Positions 17,125 through 26,770 of a stretch of 64,000 bases of DNA are shown piece after piece. This DNA is from Pseudomonas sp. (lineage in GTDB: Bacteria; Pseudomonadota; Gammaproteobacteria; Pseudomonadales; Pseudomonadaceae), in contig NZ_JAUYNT010000003.1 in NCBI RefSeq assembly GCF_030698175.1, positions 1 to 64,000 of the forward strand. The letters run 5' to 3'. The notes under the pieces are model-generated. The model saw only the letters and a list, made by a program, of their open reading frames with translations. It was not told where the DNA came from and ran no database searches. Made by a program: the position numbers and the translations under genes. Numbering within the stretch: the first letter of the stretch is position 1; each line of letters opens with the position of its first letter.

Positions 17125-18509
17125 AGCATTCCCTGCATTTGATCCGCTTGATGATGCACGGTGAGCTGCGGCCCACTGCGGGCCTGCAGCTCTTGGCTGA
17201 ACAAGCTCTCCACCTTGGGATAGTCGTGCGGCTGCAGCCGTGGGGCGATGCGTTCCATCAGCACCTGGCCCTGGGGCAGCCCCTGATGCAGGGCCAGCTT
17301 GGCAAAGGAATAGGCGTAGATTGGGTTGATCTTGATACCCTGGCCATCACCGAACAGTTGCGCCAGAGCCAGATCGGCGTTCGGGTCACCCGCCCGGGCG
17401 GCAGCCAAGAAATGCACCAGCGCCTTGTCTGGATCAATCTCGCCCAGCTGACCTTCGCTATACAGTTTGCCGAGCAACAGGTGCGCCTTCGGCTCCGCTG
17501 GCAGGGCTTGCAGCAGATACTTCTCCGCCGTCTGAAAATTGACCGGCACGTACTGATCAACCAAATACAGCTGACCGAGCATCAAGGCTGAACGCGCAGA
17601 GCCGGCGGCGATACCTTGCTGCAAAGCACCGAGCATCTCATCGGTGCCGCCTTGCTCTGGATAGGTTTTCAGTAACGCGGCGAGGCTGAACCAGGCGTCC
17701 GGGTAGGAGCCGGTGATCGCCGTCAGTAAACGCTTGGCGGCTGACGGATCGGCCTGACCATTTGCGTTATTACCAAGCAATTTGGCCACTGGCAACACGC
17801 TGGCGGCTGGCAACACACCGGCCTGATAAGACCCCAGCAAGCGCTCAAGCAACTGTTGTTGTTTGGCTGCATCACCCCGCCCCTGGTACAAGGCAGCCAG
17901 CTCGGCGTAGCACTCGCTGATTGTCGCCAGCCATTGCTCACACGTCTGTTCGACCTCAACCAAGTGTTGGTTGTAGTCGCCCCGCGCCCGGTACAGCATG
18001 ACCTTGCCATACTGGGCCTCGCCCATTCCGGCCGCCTGCCATTGCCCTAGCTGCTGAGCGATTTCACCGCTGGCAATCCGCTGCGGGTCGCGCACTAACA
18101 ACGCGGTCAAGGGGATCAAGGTGGTCCGATTACCGGCGGCCAAGCCTTGGCGCAACAGCTGCTCGGCTTCCTTGCGTTCGACAGCGCTCGGCGCCGGCTT
18201 GCTCGCCAGCCATTTGCCCAACCCGACAGCGGCCGCCGGCGAACGGCCCAGCGCCTGGCGGTAATAACCTTCAGCTTGCGCCTGTTGCGCGGGCAAGGGG
18301 CTGCGCACCAACAGATCGGCCATGCCCATCTGCGCATCCACATAGCCCTGCTCGGCCAGCGGGCGAAAGTTTTCTTCAGCTGTGGCCAGATCACCCTGGG
18401 CTTTGGCTTGCCGGGCCAATTGCAGATCCGGCAGCGCCGTGCACCCGGACAGCAGACTCAGGCCGATAGCGCCCAGCAGCCCACCCGCAAGGGAGAAAGA
18501 CTTATTCAT
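17121..18509 (-). CDS. algK: alginate biosynthesis lipoprotein AlgK (TPR/Sel1 repeats)
   Basis: AlgK is an outer-membrane lipoprotein that localises AlgE and links it to the periplasmic scaffold. The 462-residue protein has a lipobox (LSLLSGC, lipidated Cys near 23) and then helical Sel1/TPR-like repeats, clearest at GYVDAQMGMADLLVRSP, SARSALMLGQLYL, AHLLLGKLYSEG and ADLALAQLFGDGQG. It overlaps alg44 upstream and algE downstream by 4 bp each, so the three are translationally coupled. Confidence 0.95.
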   Translation of the reverse strand: MNKSFSLAGGLLGAIGLSLLSGCTALPDLQLARQAKAQGDLATAEENFRPLAEQGYVDAQMGMADLLVRSPLPAQQAQAEGYYRQALGRSPAAAVGLGKWLASKPAPSAVERKEAEQLLRQGLAAGNRTTLIPLTALLVRDPQRIASGEIAQQLGQWQAAGMGEAQYGKVMLYRARGDYNQHLVEVEQTCEQWLATISECYAELAALYQGRGDAAKQQQLLERLLGSYQAGVLPAASVLPVAKLLGNNANGQADPSAAKRLLTAITGSYPDAWFSLAALLKTYPEQGGTDEMLGALQQGIAAGSARSALMLGQLYLVDQYVPVNFQTAEKYLLQALPAEPKAHLLLGKLYSEGQLGEIDPDKALVHFLAAARAGDPNADLALAQLFGDGQGIKINPIYAYSFAKLALHQGLPQGQVLMERIAPRLQPHDYPKVESLFSQELQARSGPQLTVHHQADQMQGML

Positions 18510-19672
18510 TTAGCGACCGTCACGCTGGCACCCGACCACAGGCCACCCAGCGGGCGGATCCGCACATCCACCGGACGCTTGGCCAGCTCGGTGCTGAGCG
18601 GTTGCTGCGGTTGAATCAGCACGCGGATATCGGACGCCAAACCGCCTTCTTGCAACACCATGCTGCTGATCACGCCATCGCGCCGCGTCTGCTCGCCACC
18701 CACCTGGAAGGTGACCGGGCTGCCCGGTTGCAACTTATCGAAGGCGCGGTAATGAAAACGCGCCTCAACCGTGGCGACGCTGTCGACCGGCGTCAGCATA
18801 AATACCGGCACGCCCTTGAGCGCCAACTGACCATCACCCACCAACTGCGCCACCACACGGCAATCGCAAGGGCTGGTCAGGGTGCCTTGAAAACGCTTGC
18901 TAAACAGCCGCTCGAGGTTCTCTGGAGACATTTCTGCCTCTGGCAATGCACCCTTGAGCACATCCAGCATGCTTGAGCTGAAGGTGGCGATGGGCGCGCC
19001 CTTGGCAACCTGAGTGCCTACCGCCACCAGGCTCTGCACCGTGCCTTCGCGCGGCATCGCCACCTGCTGACTAGGCACGCTGACCTGGGCAGAATCGGCA
19101 TGGGTGACAAAATAAATGTCATACAGTTGATAGAGCACGTAGCCGAACGCACTGAGCCCGACCAAAAAGATCGCCAAACTAAAACCTACCGCACGCATGC
19201 GACCGAGGAAACTGTTGCCGTCCCCGCCCTTGTTATTGCGCGCCTTGGTGAAGTTCTCGCGCTGCAGGGTGTTGATCAGATCGCCGACATTGACCAGCTC
19301 ACCGCCGAGAAAAGAGCTGATCAGATAACGCAACGCCGCCATTTCACGCGGGCGCAGGTTGTGAAATTCGCAACCGGCACGCTCGCCGGCAATGATCGAA
19401 CGAACCTGAAACTCAATATCCATGGCAAAGCCAATGCCATCGATCTCAAACATCAGCTTGCCGCGAAAATGCTGACCCTCGCGGACATGCACACTGACCG
19501 GCTCGAAACTGAAGCCACCCGCAGAAAGATCAAGCACCTGAGCCTCAAGTTCCTGGCCGTTCGCGGTGCTGTAACGGATCTTCGCCGGCAGTTTTAAACG
19601 GGCAAACTGGCGCTGGGCTTCCGACTCATGGACGACGTTGCTGTTAGTGCCCTGGCTCATTACTGCGCTCAT
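18506..19672 (-). CDS. alg44: alginate co-polymerase, PilZ c-di-GMP receptor Alg44
   Basis: Alg44 senses c-di-GMP and switches on the Alg8 polymerase. The 388-residue protein has an N-terminal PilZ domain (about 18-125) in which the ligand residues are visible: Arg21 and Arg25 (RQFAR) and Asp48/Ser50 (DLSAGG). One membrane segment follows (VGFSLAIFLVGLSAFGYVL, about 165-185), then a periplasmic HlyD-like membrane-fusion domain with SPCDCRVV. AAGGAAAG lies 7 bp before ATG 19672, favouring this start over the internal ATG at 19660. It lies 66 bp downstream of alg8. Confidence 0.96.
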   Translation of the reverse strand: MSAVMSQGTNSNVVHESEAQRQFARLKLPAKIRYSTANGQELEAQVLDLSAGGFSFEPVSVHVREGQHFRGKLMFEIDGIGFAMDIEFQVRSIIAGERAGCEFHNLRPREMAALRYLISSFLGGELVNVGDLINTLQRENFTKARNNKGGDGNSFLGRMRAVGFSLAIFLVGLSAFGYVLYQLYDIYFVTHADSAQVSVPSQQVAMPREGTVQSLVAVGTQVAKGAPIATFSSSMLDVLKGALPEAEMSPENLERLFSKRFQGTLTSPCDCRVVAQLVGDGQLALKGVPVFMLTPVDSVATVEARFHYRAFDKLQPGSPVTFQVGGEQTRRDGVISSMVLQEGGLASDIRVLIQPQQPLSTELAKRPVDVRIRPLGGLWSGASVTVAK

Positions 19673-19738
19673 ATTCTTTCCTTGTAAAATAAAGACTTAA
19701 TGGGGTTTCAAGCGGCCTGAACGGCCAGCCATTAGCGA

Positions 19739-21220
19739 TCAAACCACGCGCATTAAGGCAGCCACGAAGACACTCACCGCGGTAAAAGTCATGGACCTCG
19801 ACGACCAGGTGTTAAACCACTGCTGGAAGGTTGCGAGGTTGCGATTGAGCTTGGTTTTCTGTCGGGTCCAGGATTGCTGATCGAGGCGAAAGAACACGTA
19901 GACCTTCACCATCGCCCCGAGAATCTGGTTGTAATACAGCAACACCGGGTAGGCCGGACCAATCTCATGCCCGGAACCCAGCAACAGCAGGGTCAATACC
20001 AAGCGGGTAAAGCCAATCCAAAACAGATAGATCAACAAATAGGCAAAGCCGTATTTGATACAGGCGATGATCGCAACCGTAGGCCCGAGCAAACTGGTCC
20101 ACATGGCCACCCGCTGATCCAGCAACACCACACTGGTAAATAGCCCGAGACGGCTCGGCCCCAAGCCAACGGCCCTAGAGTTCTGCCGCAGATTGTTGCC
20201 GTACCAACGAAACATCAGCTTGCGACTGGACTTGATAAAGCTTTTCTCGGGCGGATGCTCAACCGTATTGATTGCCGCATCGGGCACATAAAAAGTGTCG
20301 TAGCCCAGACGCATCAAGCTGAACCAGCTGGATTTGTCATCGCCAGTAAGAAACTGAAAACGCCCCAGCCGCCAGTGATCGAGGTGATCACTCTCGACGT
20401 CGGCGATAAAACCAGGGTCGGTAATGACTTGCGCTTTAAAGACCGACATCCGCCCCGTCAGGGTCAGCACCCGCTTGGACAGCGCCATCGAACACATATT
20501 GATGTGCCGCTGGGCGAACCGTAACTTGTGCCACTCGGCCATCATGTAGCCACCGCGAACCTCGCAAAATTCGTTAGTGGTCAACCCGCCAAGGTTGTCG
20601 AACAACTGGAAAAACGGCACGGTTTTGCGCACCACACCCGCCGCCAGAACGGTATCGCCATCGACCACCGCAACCACCGCTCGGTCATCCGGCAGGTGCC
20701 GCGAAATCGCCCGAAAACCATAGGCCAGGCCATCGCGCTTACCGGTGCCGGGAATACGCACGAAATCGAGCTTCACATGCGCAGGTGGGCTCATGCGGAA
20801 CCAGAGGTTCTTGACCAGCAACTCATCGGACAACTCGACGATCGAGCAAACCACGGTGGTTTTGTAGCCACAGTCAATGGCTTCCTGAATCACCGAGCGA
20901 TAGACCTCGGCAGTGGTCAGCGCATCAATACGAAAGCTGGTGACCATCAAAAAAACTTCCGACGGATCAGCCGCCGCGCCGAGTTTGCGCACTTTACGTC
21001 GGTAATAGGGGAACACCAGATAAAGGAAAATCATTCCTCTAACGAAGTGAATCGCGCCCATGGAGTAACGCCAGATGCCCACGACACCCAGTATTAATAA
21101 GAAATCTTTGGACTCTGCATCAAACAGGCTACGCGGCAACAGCAACGCCATGCCCATTAACAGCGCGAGATAAAACAACCACCCCGCACCTGTGTGCAAG
21201 CGGCTTTTAAAACTGTCCAT
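19739..21220 (-). CDS. alg8: alginate polymerase Alg8 (GT2 glycosyltransferase)
   Basis: Alg8 is the inner-membrane GT2 synthase that polymerises GDP-mannuronate into polymannuronate and moves the chain into the periplasm. The 493-residue protein has two N-terminal membrane helices, a cytosolic GT-A domain with the metal-binding DGDT (187-190), the catalytic-base block TGDD (292-295) and RWYGN (338-342, in place of the QxxRW of cellulose synthases), then several C-terminal membrane helices. It is the second gene of the operon, 89 bp after algD. Confidence 0.96.
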   Translation of the reverse strand: MDSFKSRLHTGAGWLFYLALLMGMALLLPRSLFDAESKDFLLILGVVGIWRYSMGAIHFVRGMIFLYLVFPYYRRKVRKLGAAADPSEVFLMVTSFRIDALTTAEVYRSVIQEAIDCGYKTTVVCSIVELSDELLVKNLWFRMSPPAHVKLDFVRIPGTGKRDGLAYGFRAISRHLPDDRAVVAVVDGDTVLAAGVVRKTVPFFQLFDNLGGLTTNEFCEVRGGYMMAEWHKLRFAQRHINMCSMALSKRVLTLTGRMSVFKAQVITDPGFIADVESDHLDHWRLGRFQFLTGDDKSSWFSLMRLGYDTFYVPDAAINTVEHPPEKSFIKSSRKLMFRWYGNNLRQNSRAVGLGPSRLGLFTSVVLLDQRVAMWTSLLGPTVAIIACIKYGFAYLLIYLFWIGFTRLVLTLLLLGSGHEIGPAYPVLLYYNQILGAMVKVYVFFRLDQQSWTRQKTKLNRNLATFQQWFNTWSSRSMTFTAVSVFVAALMRVV

Positions 21221-21309
21221 GTTTACTGCCCCGGCCGAATATTCATAACTGCAACGGGGGCGTTATAGTTATTTTTGTTACGCCCTTGCATCTATTAATC
21301 AGATTATTA

Positions 21310-22620
21310 CTACCAGCCGATACCAATCTGACTTTCGGTACTAACACCGGGCATAAAACCAATCAGATCAAGCATCTTCTTATCCGCCGGCAAATGCTTG
21401 ACGATATCAACGAAGAGCTCATCGCCATTACCCAGCACGATAATTTCGGCATCATCGACAACCTGTTGCAGGTCATCACGCAGCAGCGAAGAAATATGTG
21501 GGATTTTCGATTCAATGTATTCGCGGTTGGCGCCATGCACCCGCGCATATTCGACATTACGGTCGTAAATACGCAGCTCATAGCCCTTACCGATTAATAG
21601 CTCGGCAAGTTCAACCAGCGGACTTTCACGCAGATCATCGGTACCGGCCTTAAAACTCAAGCCGAGCAAGGCAACTTTGCGCAGACCAAAAGCCGCGATA
21701 ATATCGAAAGCCTTCTGTACCTGGCTGGAATTGCTGCGCATCAAAGAACTGATCAGCGGCGTTTCAACATCCAGTTGACCGGCGCGATAGCTCAAGGCAC
21801 GAACATCTTTCGGCAGGCAAGAGCCACCAAAAGCAAAACCCGGGCGCATGTAGTAGCTGGACAAGTTGAGCTTGTGATCCTTGCAAATCACATCCATCAC
21901 TTCGCGACCGTCAACCCCAACCGCCATGGAGATATTGCCGATCTCATTGGCGAAGGTAACCTTGGCGGCGTGCCAAACGTTGCAGGTGTACTTGATCATT
22001 TCCGCGACTTCGATGCTCTTGCGGATAATCGGCGCATCCAGTTCGCTGTAGATCTCTTCGAGCAGGTCACCCGAGGTTTTGTCCAACTCACCGATCACCG
22101 TCATCGCCGGGAAATCGTAGTCTTTGATGGCGGTACTTTCGCGCAAGAACTCAGGGTTTACGGCCACGCCGAAATCAACCCCAGCCTTGAGCCCCGAGGC
22201 TTTCTCCAGGGTTGGGATCACCACATTATTAAGCGTACCTGGCAGCACGGTACTGCGCACCACGATGGTATGGCGGGTGTTTTTGAGCGGCAAAATCTTA
22301 CCGATTTGCTCGCAAACTTCGATGATGTAGGAAACATCCAGATCGCCATTGCGCTTGCTTGGCGTCGGTGGCGCAAGGAACGAAATATCCGTTGCCAAGA
22401 TCGCTTCACGCACATCCAGAGTGCCGCGCAATTTACCAGTGCGTACGCCTTGCAACAGCAACGCCTCAAGCCCTGGCTCAACGATTGGCGCCTTGCCGCT
22501 GTTGATCATGTCGATTTTGACTGCCGAGATATCGACACCGACGATTTCGTGCCCACGCGCAGACAGACAACCTGCACAGACAGCACCCACATAGCCCAGA
22601 CCAAAAATACTGATTCGCAT
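21310..22620 (-). CDS. algD: GDP-mannose 6-dehydrogenase
   Basis: AlgD makes GDP-mannuronic acid from GDP-mannose using two NAD+, the committed step of alginate synthesis. The protein (436 residues) begins MRISIFGLGYVGAVCAGCLS with the NAD-binding GLGYVG. The catalytic Cys268 sits in FGGSCLPKD, with EFLRE near 157-161, and GLSFKAGTDDLRESP in the C-terminal domain. ATG 22620 is used; a start at 22650 would add ten residues unlike the family. It is the first gene of the operon, with a long leader upstream, matching known AlgU/AlgR/AmrZ-controlled algD promoters. Confidence 0.97.
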   Translation of the reverse strand: MRISIFGLGYVGAVCAGCLSARGHEIVGVDISAVKIDMINSGKAPIVEPGLEALLLQGVRTGKLRGTLDVREAILATDISFLAPPTPSKRNGDLDVSYIIEVCEQIGKILPLKNTRHTIVVRSTVLPGTLNNVVIPTLEKASGLKAGVDFGVAVNPEFLRESTAIKDYDFPAMTVIGELDKTSGDLLEEIYSELDAPIIRKSIEVAEMIKYTCNVWHAAKVTFANEIGNISMAVGVDGREVMDVICKDHKLNLSSYYMRPGFAFGGSCLPKDVRALSYRAGQLDVETPLISSLMRSNSSQVQKAFDIIAAFGLRKVALLGLSFKAGTDDLRESPLVELAELLIGKGYELRIYDRNVEYARVHGANREYIESKIPHISSLLRDDLQQVVDDAEIIVLGNGDELFVDIVKHLPADKKMLDLIGFMPGVSTESQIGIGW

Positions 22621-23356
22621 ATAACCAAGCTCCTTGCAGTTACCAAGCATGCGCCACCCAATGACAGCGCACGTTTATTACCAAACCAGCCAACACATTC
22701 AACAAACCAAGCAACTAGTAGCCCAACGACTAGCAAACTAAAAATTCATTACTAATGCGCCACACTGCAAAAGGTGCAAAACCAATGCCAGGCTACTAGA
22801 CAGCAAAATCATTAAGGAAAAATTACACAAGCCTTTACCACTGACAACTAAGCCGCACGGTCAAAATCCAACACCCGAACCAATGAAGTGGAACTGACGT
22901 ACAAGCACCAATAGCGAGCGATAATGTTTTTTCTGCACCGACAGAACGCACAAGCAAAATTACGGATCACCACGAAGTTCGTTAATCACATGGCCAGTGG
23001 CCAGCAATTTATTACACGACGATGAACCTAGCGCTCTGCCAGACACAGCGAAAACTTCGTGAAGTAGAAGTTTTGAAAATTATCAAGCCGATCTTTCGGG
23101 TGGCGCATTTAAGAACAGCCAACCGCTTAAATCAACCAATACCATTGACATAAAAGTGAACTTGGCGCACAAAAAATAACAGCCAAAAACATGGCGCCTT
23201 AAAATCGCCACAGCAGAAATCAATGCTTACATCAAAGTCTCACGAATAAACCGGACCGAGATCTCAATCAAACAATCATCAGTGCATTAATTATTTTGTA
23301 ATCGCCTACAAATTAAGCCGGATTATTGGCGCCAAAAATATTATTACAAACGCACC
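22621..23356 (-). promoter_or_regulatory. algD leader and promoter region
   Basis: This is 735 bp of A/T-rich non-coding DNA in front of algD. On the minus strand GAACTT lies at 22980-22975, about 355 bp before the algD ATG. This matches the AlgU (sigma-22) -35 box, and the distance is close to that of the P. aeruginosa algD promoter, whose transcript starts about 370 nt upstream. The expected TCnnA -10 box is not clear 16-17 bp further on, so the promoter call is tentative. An 8-bp inverted repeat (AAAACTTC 23051-23058, GAAGTTTT 23067-23074) and a repeated TGGCCA (22991-23003) lie upstream and could bind regulators. No coding potential is seen. Confidence 0.45.
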
Positions 23357-23655
23357 GCTGAGGCGGCCCGCGCCGGCGAGATGGGCCGTGGCTTTGCAGC
23401 GGTGGCGGACGAAGTTCGCGCCTTGGCGTAGCGCACGGGCGAGTCCACCGGGCAGACTCATCAGCTGATCGCCAAGCTACAAAAAACCACCAAAGAAGCC
23501 GTGCATGCCATGCAATAGAGCGCGCACAAGCCTATCGGGGCGCTGAGTGACATCTGCACCGCAACGGGGCTGCGTAGCACACCGAACAGCTGAGCACCGA
23601 GCCGACGGCCACCGCCAATCAGCAGTGCGCGCTGATTGAACGTTTCAATCACTAA
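23357..23655 (+). pseudogene. relic of a methyl-accepting chemotaxis protein signalling domain
   Basis: Reading from 23357 gives AEAARAGEMGRGFAAVADEV followed by RALA, the hallmark hairpin tip of a chemoreceptor signalling domain. The frame is broken by TAG after ALA (23429-23431) and by another TAG at 23516-23518. Between them RTGESTGQTHQLIAKLQKTT is still recognisable, and KEAVHAMQ precedes the second stop; further on similarity fades. There is no start, ligand-binding domain or membrane segment. It is a short decayed remnant between the algD leader and the hydrolase gene, which it runs up to at its 3' end. Confidence 0.8.
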
Positions 23656-24338
23656 GGCTTGAGCACAAAGGTGGCAATCGCATCGGCCGCCGTTTCTAGA
23701 TGCTGAGAATGACTGAAGCCCGAGATTTTTAAGGGTTTCAGATCATGATCGGCGGCCGTTAGCCAGAGCAGCTCGATGGCGCTCGATAACCGATAGCCCG
23801 CCACCGTGGGCCTATTGCCCAGCGCATCGCGCTCACCCTGCACAATCAAACTACGAGTCTTTAACTCGGCCAGGTGCGCCACCCTCGGCTTTTCGGGCTT
23901 GCCGACGGCATAAAATGGATAGCCCAGACAAACCAGCGCATCGGCGCCCAGCTCATCGGCCACCATACTGGCCATTCGCCCGCCCATCGACTTACCGCCG
24001 ATGGCCAATGGCCCCGTGACTTGCTGTCGCACCTGCCGGTAAACCCCACGCCAACAATCGAGCAATTGCGCTTGCGGATTTGGCGGGCGCTTGCCGCCAT
24101 TAAGCCGGCGCTGTGCCATATAGGGAAACTCAAACCGCAGCAACCCCAGGCCCCGCGCGGTCAATAGCTCGGCCATGGTCTGCATAAATGGGCTGTCCAT
24201 GGGTGCGCCGGCGCCGTGAGCCAAAATCAAATGCCCCTGCACGGGCCCGCAGGGCAGGTCGTACAGCCACTGTGCCGGCCAGGGCTGACTCGGACGGTAT
24301 TGATCCTGATCAATATCGGTAACAGAACGTTTCAGCAT
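23652..24338 (-). CDS. alpha/beta hydrolase, KANL3/Tex30-like family
   Basis: This 228-residue protein resembles bacterial alpha/beta hydrolases of the KANL3/Tex30-like (dienelactone-hydrolase-related) group. Visible features are LILAHGAGAPMDSPFMQ near 40-56, the nucleophile elbow GGKSMGGRMAS near 120-130, LIVQGERDALG carrying a likely acid, and a late His in AADHDLKPL. The substrate is unknown. ATG 24338 has GGGG upstream; an upstream in-frame start at 24401 would run back over the ccoN promoter. The 5' end of the gene contains a perfect Anr box (24300-24313), so coding and control of the divergent cco operon overlap. Confidence 0.8.
   Translation of the reverse strand: MLKRSVTDIDQDQYRPSQPWPAQWLYDLPCGPVQGHLILAHGAGAPMDSPFMQTMAELLTARGLGLLRFEFPYMAQRRLNGGKRPPNPQAQLLDCWRGVYRQVRQQVTGPLAIGGKSMGGRMASMVADELGADALVCLGYPFYAVGKPEKPRVAHLAELKTRSLIVQGERDALGNRPTVAGYRLSSAIELLWLTAADHDLKPLKISGFSHSQHLETAADAIATFVLKP
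24300..24313. promoter_or_regulatory. Anr/FNR box for the first cco operon
   Basis: TTGATCCTGATCAA is a perfect match to the Anr/FNR consensus TTGAT-N4-ATCAA. It lies 78 bp before the ccoN ATG at 24392, inside the start of the divergent hydrolase gene. A class II position would put the transcript start near 24348, with CATGCT (24336-24341) as a fair -10 element. In P. aeruginosa the first of the two tandem cco operons is the Anr-induced one, which agrees. Confidence 0.85.
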
Positions 24339-24391
24339 GCTTACCCCGCTTTTAAAAGAATCTGCCCATAACCGTGGATGCGAACTCAGAA

Positions 24392-25831
24392 ATGAACACA
24401 ACCATCAGTACTGCCTATAACTACAAGGTGGTTCGCCAATTCGCCATTATGACGGTGATTTGGGGGATCGTCGGCATGGGGATCGGGGTGCTTATCGCCT
24501 CACAGCTGGTCTGGCCCGATCTTAACTTCGGCCTGCCATGGACCAGCTTCGGCCGCCTGCGACCACTGCACACCAACGCGGTAGTTTTCGCCTTTGGCGG
24601 TTGCGCACTAATGGCCACCTCCCTGTACGTGGTGCAACGCACCTCGCAAGCCCGACTAATCTCCGACACGCTCGCTTCCATCGTTTTTTGGGGCTGGCAA
24701 GCGGTGATAGTGCTGGCGGCCATCACCCTGCCGCTGGGCCTGACTTCGTCCAAAGAGTATGCCGAGCTGGAATGGCCGATCGACATCCTCATCACCCTTG
24801 TCTGGGTCTGCTACGCCGTGCTGTTTTTCGGCACGATAATGAAGCGCAAGATGAAGCATATCTATGTCGGCAACTGGTTCTTCGGCGGTTTTATCCTCAC
24901 CGTGGCGCTGCTGCATATCGTCAACAACCTTGAGTTGCCGGTTAGCGCCTTCAAGTCCTACTCGCTGTATGCCGGTGCGACCGATGCAATGATCCAGTGG
25001 TGGTACGGCCACAACGCGGTGGGATTCTTCCTGACCGCAGGCTTTCTGGGGATGATGTACTACTTCGTGCCCAAGCAAGCCGGTCGGCCGATCTACTCCT
25101 ATCGCCTGTCGATCGTGCACTTCTGGGCACTGATCACCGTGTACATCTGGGCCGGTCCGCACCACTTGCACTACACCGCATTGCCGGATTGGGCGCAGTC
25201 GCTCGGTATGGCCATGTCACTGATTCTGCTGGCGCCAAGCTGGGGCGGCATGATCAACGGCATGATGACCCTCTCGGGCGCCTGGCATAAGCTGCGCAGC
25301 GACCCGATTCTGCGCTTTATGGTGGTGTCGCTGGCGTTCTACGGCATGTCGACCTTTGAAGGTCCGATGATGGCAATCAAAACCGTCAACGCCCTGTCGC
25401 ACTACACCGACTGGACCATCGGCCACGTACACGCCGGTGCCTTGGGCTGGGTCGCGATGATTTCAATCGGCTCGCTCTATCACCTGATCCCAAAAGTGTA
25501 CGGCCGCGAACAGATGTACAGCGTTGCGTTGATCAACACGCACTTCTGGCTGGCCACTATCGGCACCGTGTTGTACATCGCCTCGCTGTGGGTCAACGGC
25601 ATTACTCAAGGCCTGATGTGGCGCGCAGTCAACGAAGACGGCACCCTCACCTACTCCTTCGTTGAAGCCTTGCAAGCCAGTCATCCGGGCTTCTTGGTGC
25701 GCACCATTGGTGGTGCCTTCTTCTTCGCCGGCATGCTGCTGATGGCCTACAACGCCTGGCGCACCGTGCGTGACGCCGTTCCGGCCGAATCCGAAGCCGC
25801 CGCGCAGATGACCGCAGGAGCACACGTATGA
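24392..25831 (+). CDS. ccoN: cbb3-type cytochrome c oxidase subunit I, first copy
   Basis: CcoN is the catalytic haem-copper subunit of cbb3 oxidase, which reduces O2 at very low concentrations in the inner membrane. The 479-residue protein begins [20 protein letters not shown] and has about twelve membrane helices. Haem and CuB histidines are visible in [55 protein letters not shown] and [17 protein letters not shown] 24392 matches the family; a GTG at 24374 is in frame but unlikely. It overlaps ccoO by 4 bp. By gene order and the Anr box it corresponds to the P. aeruginosa cco-2 operon. It is nearly identical to the second copy at 28015. Confidence 0.97.
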   Translation: MNTTISTAYNYKVVRQFAIMTVIWGIVGMGIGVLIASQLVWPDLNFGLPWTSFGRLRPLHTNAVVFAFGGCALMATSLYVVQRTSQARLISDTLASIVFWGWQAVIVLAAITLPLGLTSSKEYAELEWPIDILITLVWVCYAVLFFGTIMKRKMKHIYVGNWFFGGFILTVALLHIVNNLELPVSAFKSYSLYAGATDAMIQWWYGHNAVGFFLTAGFLGMMYYFVPKQAGRPIYSYRLSIVHFWALITVYIWAGPHHLHYTALPDWAQSLGMAMSLILLAPSWGGMINGMMTLSGAWHKLRSDPILRFMVVSLAFYGMSTFEGPMMAIKTVNALSHYTDWTIGHVHAGALGWVAMISIGSLYHLIPKVYGREQMYSVALINTHFWLATIGTVLYIASLWVNGITQGLMWRAVNEDGTLTYSFVEALQASHPGFLVRTIGGAFFFAGMLLMAYNAWRTVRDAVPAESEAAAQMTAGAHV

Positions 25832-26436
25832 ATCACGAAACGATTGAGAAAAACGTCGGCCTGATGGCGGTTCTGATGGTGCTGGCCGTGAGCATTGGCG
25901 GTCTGGTGCAAATAGTCCCACTGTTCTTCCAGGACGTTACCAACACCCCGATTGAAGGGATGCTGCCGCGCACCGCCTTGCAACATGAAGGCCGCGATAT
26001 TTTCATCCGTGAAGGCTGCGTGGGCTGCCACTCGCAGATGATTCGCCCATTCCGCGCCGAGACCGAACGTTACGGTCACTACTCGGTGGCCGGTGAAAGC
26101 GTCTGGGACCACCCCTTCCTGTGGGGCTCCAAGCGCACAGGTCCGGACCTGGCCCGGGTTGGCGGTCGCTACTCGGATGACTGGCACCGTGCCCACCTCT
26201 ACAACCCGCGCAACGTAGTGCCTGAGTCGATCATGCCGGCCTACCCATGGCTGGTTGAGAACAAGCTCGATGGCGTGAATACCGCCACCAAGTTGCAGGC
26301 CATGCGCACCCTGGGCGTGCCGTACAGCGATGCCGACATTGCCGGCGCCAAAGACGCGGTCAAGGGCAAAACTGAAATGGAAGCCCTGGTGGCCTACTTG
26401 CAGTCCCTTGGCACTGCCATCAAGAACAAGAGGTAA
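25828..26436 (+). CDS. ccoO: cbb3-type cytochrome c oxidase subunit II, first copy
   Basis: CcoO is the membrane-anchored mono-haem cytochrome c subunit that passes electrons to CcoN. It has 202 residues, one N-terminal anchor ([23 protein letters not shown]), the haem-binding CVGCH near 64-68 and a later axial Met in [12 protein letters not shown] overlap with ccoN indicates coupling. The 3' part is almost identical in DNA to the second ccoO, including an uninterrupted run of about 100 identical bases (around 26220-26320), pointing to recent duplication or gene conversion. Confidence 0.97.
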   Translation: MNHETIEKNVGLMAVLMVLAVSIGGLVQIVPLFFQDVTNTPIEGMLPRTALQHEGRDIFIREGCVGCHSQMIRPFRAETERYGHYSVAGESVWDHPFLWGSKRTGPDLARVGGRYSDDWHRAHLYNPRNVVPESIMPAYPWLVENKLDGVNTATKLQAMRTLGVPYSDADIAGAKDAVKGKTEMEALVAYLQSLGTAIKNKR

Positions 26437-26441
26437 GGCTG

Positions 26442-26654
26442 ATGCCCTCTTCTTTTATTAACGGTGCAATTGACGTCGGAACGTTGCGCGGCCTGGGCAC
26501 CTTGCTGGTGGTGATCGCGTTTACCTGCGTGACCCTCTGGGCTTACAGCGGCAAGCGCAAAAACAGTTTCGCCGCAGCGGCCAACCTGCCCTTTGCCGAC
26601 GATACCGAAGCTGAAAAACGCGAAGAACGAGCTTCTAGGAGTAACAACACATGA
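26442..26654 (+). CDS. ccoQ: cbb3-type oxidase small subunit CcoQ, first copy
   Basis: CcoQ is a small single-helix subunit that helps stabilise the cbb3 complex. The 70-residue protein has one membrane segment ([22 protein letters not shown]) followed by a charged tail ending in [18 protein letters not shown]. Compared with the second copy (61 residues) it has a nine-residue N-terminal extension (MPSSFINGA); a later start is not available as ATG, so 26442 is used. It overlaps the ccoP start by 4 bp. Confidence 0.9.
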   Translation: MPSSFINGAIDVGTLRGLGTLLVVIAFTCVTLWAYSGKRKNSFAAAANLPFADDTEAEKREERASRSNNT

Positions 26655-26737
26655 GCACTTTCTGGAGTTGGTACATCACTCTACTGACCGTCGGCACCTT
26701 ACTGGCACTGCTCTGGTTAGTTTTTGCAACGCGCTAA
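26651..26737 (+). pseudogene. ccoP: severed N-terminal piece of the first ccoP
   Basis: The normal ccoP start at 26651 overlaps the ccoQ stop and encodes the first membrane helix ([20 protein letters not shown] and on to FATR), which aligns with the second copy. Codon 29 is TAA (26735-26737) where the second copy has Lys (AAA). Reading continues in the same frame after the stop with [14 protein letters not shown], which is normal CcoP sequence. This is therefore a single in-frame nonsense change, not a frameshift. Sequencing error cannot be excluded. Confidence 0.88.
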
Positions 26738-26770
26738 AGCGAGACACAAAAAGGCGCCACCGAGCAAACC

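Noticed and set aside
21775..22755. 326-codon open frame on the plus strand over algD
   Set aside because: Antisense to an intact algD with full conservation; no recognisable domain.
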